6,027 nucleotides of DNA, taken from NCBI GenBank assembly GCA_934526185.1, contig CAKTAA010000125.1:1-6027 (forward strand). The letters run 5' to 3'. This document shows, one piece after another, positions 4,497 through 6,027 of this stretch (position 1 is its first letter; each line of letters begins with the position of its first letter). The notes under the pieces were generated by a model. It saw only the letters and a program-made list of their open reading frames with translations, made no database searches and was not told where the DNA came from. The stretch comes from an uncultured Eubacteriales bacterium (GTDB taxonomy: Bacteria > Bacillota > Clostridia > Oscillospirales > CAG-272). The position numbers and the translations under genes were made by a program.

Positions 4497-4604
4497 ATGA
4501 AAAAACAGATAGAATACACACCCGTTTTCTCCGATATAATGGATTCGAATACAACTATAAATAGCGATGAAAATCTTAAAGCTGATAAGAAAACGGGGAT
4601 ATAA
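4497..4604 (+). CDS. 35-residue hydrophilic ORF, possibly the N-terminus of the next gene
   Basis: ATG at 4497 with AGGGGAG eight nt upstream and a promoter 26 nt before it, so it is well placed for translation. The product is polar and has no recognisable domain (MKKQIEYTPVFSDIMDSN, then an Asn/Asp/Lys-rich tail). It ends at TAA 4602-4604. The same frame continues, after a single TAT codon, into the TTG start of the three-helix membrane protein. The stop is one C-to-T change from CAA (Gln). The pair may therefore be one original 139-residue protein, with a soluble N-terminal segment and a membrane domain, split by a nonsense mutation, or two coupled genes. Confidence 0.5.
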   Translation: MKKQIEYTPVFSDIMDSNTTINSDENLKADKKTGI

Positions 4605-4607
4605 TAT

Positions 4608-4916
4608 TTGCCATGGGAACAAGCTTCTCAAACAGCCGAACTAGAACGGTTACAAAAAATCAGGAAAGAGAAAACCTTGGTTATTCTATATATGGTTTTC
4701 CAATATGTAGTTATTTTTTTAATCAGCGTTTTTGAAAAAGCAGATCTGTTTTTGATATATGTAATGATCGCTTTAATCGTTTGTTTTCTACTTAGATTTG
4801 TCTTTCTGAAGCGTCCATTACATAAAGAATCATTCCCCTTGATATGCATTGCATTGACAGGTGTTTTACCATACTTGATTTTATGTAGTGGTGCTAAGTC
4901 ATATTTTGATGAATAA
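4608..4916 (+). CDS. Three-helix membrane protein
   Basis: 102 residues if TTG at 4608 is the start. GGGG lies about 9 nt before it, a moderate ribosome binding site. The charged cytoplasmic N-terminus 'QTAELERLQKIRKEKT' leads to TM1 (LVILYMVFQYVVIFLISVF, about 24-42), TM2 (DLFLIYVMIALIVCFLLRF, about 47-65) and TM3 (PLICIALTGVLPYLILC, about 78-94), with basic residues in the TM2-TM3 loop (LKRPLHKES). No family is recognised. It is followed immediately by a terminator. Its place beside a dedicated repressor in an AT-rich block suggests an accessory lysogenic-conversion (moron) gene such as a superinfection-exclusion protein, but that is inferred only from context. The preceding in-frame stop is discussed under the 4497 ORF. 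Confidence 0.6.
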   Translation: MPWEQASQTAELERLQKIRKEKTLVILYMVFQYVVIFLISVFEKADLFLIYVMIALIVCFLLRFVFLKRPLHKESFPLICIALTGVLPYLILCSGAKSYFDE

Positions 4917-4926
4917 ATATCTCTTA

Positions 4927-4953
4927 CCCGCTCGACAGAGCGGGCTTTCTTTA
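4927..4953 (+). terminator. Intrinsic terminator after the membrane-protein gene
   Basis: CCCGCTC (4927-4933), loop GACA, GAGCGGG (4938-4944), then CTTTCTTTA. It stands about 10 nt after the stop of the rightward gene and touches the stop codon of the leftward 51-residue gene. Fourteen nt, AGAGCGGGCTTTCT, are identical to the hairpin at 2931-2944. Confidence 0.75.
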
Positions 4954-5106
4954 TGCTGGTTTTTGGTTTTGGCCGGTATCTTTGGGTTTATCCCGAATCA
5001 TGCCAATCGCTTCCCCAAAGATAAGCAATCTCTCCTTCTCGCTTTCGGTCAGGTTCGGAATGGCTTTCCCGAATGTCTCCAGGATTTTCTTCTCTTTCTC
5101 GGTCAT
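4951..5106 (-). CDS. 51-residue early (cro-position) helical protein
   Basis: Starts at ATG 5106 with GGAGGG eight nt upstream (5115-5120). The sequence begins MTEKEKKILETFGKAIPNL and continues TESEKERLLIFGEAIGMI, then a polar tail. It is a short two-helix protein with a repeated E-K-x-x-x-L-x-x-F/G rhythm that recalls small proteins next to repressors in clostridial prophages. It has no helix-turn-helix. It is the first gene of the leftward perfect-consensus promoter (5142-5170) and would be shut off by the 5257 repressor, placing it in the position of cro or an antirepressor. A longer ORF in another frame (4988-5242) overlaps it but runs through the promoter and operators. Function unknown. 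Confidence 0.75.
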   Translation of the reverse strand: MTEKEKKILETFGKAIPNLTESEKERLLIFGEAIGMIRDKPKDTGQNQKPA

Positions 5107-5128
5107 GGTATTTACCCTCCTTGCTTTT

Positions 5129-5141
5129 GTATTGTGGATAC
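5129..5141. promoter_or_regulatory. Operator O1 (imperfect)
   Basis: GTATTGTGGATAC shares 11 of 13 positions with the O2 site. It lies just downstream of the leftward -10, at the start of the transcript. Confidence 0.6.
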
Positions 5142-5170
5142 ATTATAACACTTTTATTTTGTATTGTCAA
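5142..5170 (-). promoter_or_regulatory. Leftward early promoter, perfect consensus
   Basis: On the - strand, TTGACA (5170-5165), a 17-bp spacer and TATAAT (5147-5142). Operator O2 overlaps the -35 and O1 lies just beyond the -10. It drives the 51-residue gene and possibly genes farther left, although the convergent terminator region and the + strand genes intervene. Confidence 0.9.
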
Positions 5171-5173
5171 TAC
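5161..5173. promoter_or_regulatory. Operator O2 (perfect palindrome)
   Basis: GTATTGTCAATAC is a perfect inverted repeat around a central T. It covers the -35 box of the leftward promoter. Confidence 0.8.
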
Positions 5174-5201
5174 TAAATTGCGGATTATTTTTTTGTACAA
5201 T

Positions 5202-5214
5202 GTATTGACAATAC
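5202..5214. promoter_or_regulatory. Operator O3 (perfect palindrome)
   Basis: GTATTGACAATAC is O2 with A instead of T at the centre. It covers the -35 (5205-5210) of the repressor's own promoter, so autorepression is expected. The O2-O3 centre spacing is 41 bp. Confidence 0.8.
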
Positions 5215-5233
5215 AGTTTATAAATACTATAAT
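5205..5233 (+). promoter_or_regulatory. Repressor promoter, perfect consensus
   Basis: TTGACA at 5205-5210, a 17-bp spacer and TATAAT at 5228-5233. It would start near 5240, only some 17 nt before the ATG at 5257. Confidence 0.9.
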
Positions 5234-5256
5234 CTTAATCAAGGTAGGTGTATCGA

Positions 5257-5619
5257 ATGAATAAACGAATAAAAGAGCTTCGAAAAACGCTTGGTTTATC
5301 CCAAGACGAATTCGGACGGCGGCTCGGTGTTACCAGAGGGGCAATCACCAATATAGAATTTAACAAAACGGAACCAAAACCGCTTTTTATTGATCTTCTG
5401 TGCCGCGAATTCAATGTTTCCGAACGTTGGCTTCGCACAGGGGAGGGGGAAATGTTCGTCCAGCTCTCCCGAGATGAAGAAATTGCCGCGTTCGTCGGTT
5501 CTGTGTTAGCTGGTGAGGAAGATAATTTCAAGCGCCGGTTTATTGCCATGCTCTCGAAACTGAACGAAAGCGACTGGGAGCTACTGGAAAAAATGGTTGA
5601 TATAATAAAAAAAGACTGA
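5257..5619 (+). CDS. CI-like XRE repressor of the main lysogeny switch
   Basis: 120 residues from the ATG at 5257 (AAGGTAGGTG upstream). An earlier in-frame start at 5248 would lie in the ribosome binding site. The XRE helix-turn-helix occupies residues 14-34 (LSQDEFGRRLGVTRGAITNIE), and 'LFIDLLCREFNVSERWLRTGEGEMF' ends the DNA-binding domain at about residue 68. The C-terminal part (DEEIAAFVGSVLAGEEDNFKRRFIAML...LNESDWELLEKMVDIIKK) is a helical oligomerisation region common in clostridial phage repressors, with no LexA-type peptidase motifs. Lysogen induction would therefore need an antirepressor or other signal rather than RecA-triggered cleavage. Three operators in the divergent control region match a repressor that shuts off the leftward promoter and regulates itself. 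The stop codon lies inside a shared terminator stem. Confidence 0.88.
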   Translation: MNKRIKELRKTLGLSQDEFGRRLGVTRGAITNIEFNKTEPKPLFIDLLCREFNVSERWLRTGEGEMFVQLSRDEEIAAFVGSVLAGEEDNFKRRFIAMLSKLNESDWELLEKMVDIIKKD

Positions 5620-5640
5620 ACCTTTTCGGTTCAGTCTGTA
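5605..5640. terminator. Bidirectional terminator between convergent genes
   Basis: AGACTGAACC (5613-5622), a 5-nt loop, GGTTCAGTCT (5628-5637): a perfect 10-bp stem. On the - strand it is followed by a run of seven T, a strong terminator for the 5648 gene. On the + strand the tail (GTAAAA) is poor, so termination of the repressor transcript would rely on the stem alone. Confidence 0.75.
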
Positions 5641-5647
5641 AAATGCG

Positions 5648-5890
5648 TTACTTCTTAATCGATTTTAGGAACTGATATGTAAGTGTTAGCTCCCGTTCCG
5701 TGGCGGTTTCCAAGAGCTCTGTTATTTTCTTTCTATGCCATTCTTTTTCTGGCGTATCTCCTTTCTTGATTTCTTGGCCTGTCCCATTTTCATTCCGCAC
5801 GATACGCCCATCCTCTCCGCTTAGTAGTTTTACCATCTTCTCAAAGTAGAACATCTGTTCGTTTGCATTATACCACCTGCCCATCCTCAA
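5648..5890 (-). CDS. Small phage protein with uncertain start
   Basis: 80 residues if TTG at 5890 is used (AGGGG five nt upstream), 68 from the ATG at 5854, 62 from the ATG at 5836. The C-terminal part, 'EWHRKKITELLETATERELTLTYQFLKSI', is an amphipathic helix pair of the type found at the ends of short clostridial-prophage proteins encoded near the repressor. The middle (LLSGEDGRIVRNENGTGQEIKKGDTPEK) is polar and probably flexible. The start is ambiguous because a strong promoter (TTGCAT-17-TATAAT) lies across codons 1-8. If it is used, the first available ATG is at 5854 and the mRNA would have a leader of only about 6 nt. It converges on the repressor gene and shares its terminator. Function unknown. 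Confidence 0.55.
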   Translation of the reverse strand: MRMGRWYNANEQMFYFEKMVKLLSGEDGRIVRNENGTGQEIKKGDTPEKEWHRKKITELLETATERELTLTYQFLKSIKK

Positions 5891-5895
5891 TGCAA
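5867..5895 (-). promoter_or_regulatory. Extended -10 promoter inside the N-terminal coding region
   Basis: On the - strand, TTGCAT (5895-5890), a 17-bp spacer, and TATAAT (5872-5867) preceded by TG-n, an extended -10. It overlaps the longest form of the 5648-5890 ORF and would start near 5860. Confidence 0.55.
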
Positions 5896-5954
5896 CCCCT
5901 AATATTGTCTATTCCTCCATATCCTTCCATTAGGGCGGTACGGTAATTCCACAT
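5868..5954 (-). CDS. Possible 28-residue ORF
   Basis: From the ATG at 5954 to TAA 5868-5870. The product includes 'ALMEGYGGIDNIRGCIEDGQ', which reads like genuine protein, and overlaps the start of the 5648-5890 ORF by 23 nt, as coupled phage genes often do. Against it, there is no ribosome binding site before the ATG, a competing 26-residue ORF (5979-5899) overlaps it in another frame, and the promoter at 5867-5895 lies inside it. It may be a remnant of a longer gene. Confidence 0.25.
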   Translation of the reverse strand: MWNYRTALMEGYGGIDNIRGCIEDGQVV

Positions 5955-5972
5955 ATTCTGAAAAGGGGATAT

Positions 5973-6027
5973 TTACCATTCGTTTCTATTAAAGAGCATT
6001 TGCTTTTTTAGAGAAATATTGCCACAT
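5973..6027 (-). other. Right-edge sequence, possible end of a leftward gene
   Basis: One leftward frame is open from the window edge for 17 codons (ending ...QMLFNRNEW, TAA at 5973-5975); a second is open for 12 codons to TAA 5989-5991. Either could be the C-terminus of a gene lying to the right, but the stretch is too short to choose. I see no attachment site, tRNA or insertion-sequence end here. Confidence 0.2.

Noticed and set aside
4602..4604. TAA recoded as a sense codon throughout (alternative genetic code)
   Set aside because: Other genes in the window end sensibly at TAA with normal lengths, including the nuclease and the 51-residue gene, so general reassignment is not supported.
4988..5242. 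Leftward 84-residue ORF across the switch region
   Set aside because: It runs through both promoters and operators; the 51-residue gene in another frame has the GGAGGG site and the proper position after the promoter.
5899..5979. 26-residue leftward ORF beginning MVNIPFSEYVEL
   Set aside because: No ribosome binding site, no continuation, and it overlaps another candidate in a different frame; insufficient evidence to list it as a gene.
1..6027. CRISPR array, tRNA, rRNA, insertion sequence or attachment site
   Set aside because: I found no regularly spaced direct repeats, cloverleaf sequence, transposase or integrase signature in the window.

Overview
The window looks like the early/lysogeny region of a temperate phage (prophage) of a Gram-positive bacterium, most likely in the Clostridia. 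The grounds are strong AGGAGG-type ribosome binding sites, consensus sigma-A promoters (TTGACA-17-TATAAT), TTG and GTG starts, and a typical clostridial-phage gene set. No integrase, structural or lysis gene is present. The leftward recombination genes look moderately GC-rich and the stretch from about 3190 to 5250 is clearly AT-richer, which suggests a mosaic. I judged this by eye and did not compute it.

Layout. Positions 1-2475, all leftward: an excisionase-like HTH protein (2475-2233), a small two-helix membrane protein (2213-1911), a small hypothetical protein (1969-1742), a Sak4-like RecA-fold ATPase (1708-767), a PD-(D/E)XK RecB/Cas4-like nuclease (783-178) and a DUF669-type protein cut by the left edge (162-1). 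The last three form a phage recombination module with overlapping or closely spaced genes. Positions 2476-3190: a ribbon-helix-helix protein on the + strand (2552-2725) with its own consensus promoter, facing a leftward pair, a small coiled-coil protein (2903-2733) and a Cro-sized XRE regulator (3147-2944). Positions 3190-3900: a + strand membrane-anchored protein (3246-3641) converges on two small leftward membrane-protein genes (3761-3582 and 3898-3806). Positions 3950-4950: an XRE repressor (4045-4374) with paired 15-bp operators, then a promoter, a 35-residue ORF and a three-helix membrane protein, closed by a terminator. Positions 4951-5640: a divergent genetic switch, with a 51-residue leftward early gene and a rightward CI-like XRE repressor separated by two perfect-consensus promoters and three related operators. 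Positions 5640-6027: a leftward small gene behind a shared terminator hairpin and poorly resolved sequence to the right edge.

How it fits together. The 5257 repressor probably controls the primary lysogeny decision through the 5129-5214 operators. The 4045 repressor appears to control a second leftward promoter that reads only small membrane-protein genes, with its own rightward membrane gene behind it. The 3147 XRE protein and the 2552 RHH protein each sit at a further promoter. Four regulator-plus-promoter modules thus lie within about 2.8 kb. The most unusual feature is a group of small membrane-protein genes whose start or continuity depends on one odd codon: ACG at 3246, ATA at 3761, and an in-frame TAA at 4602-4604. 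They are either genes decaying by point mutation or genes with deliberately weak or conditional expression.
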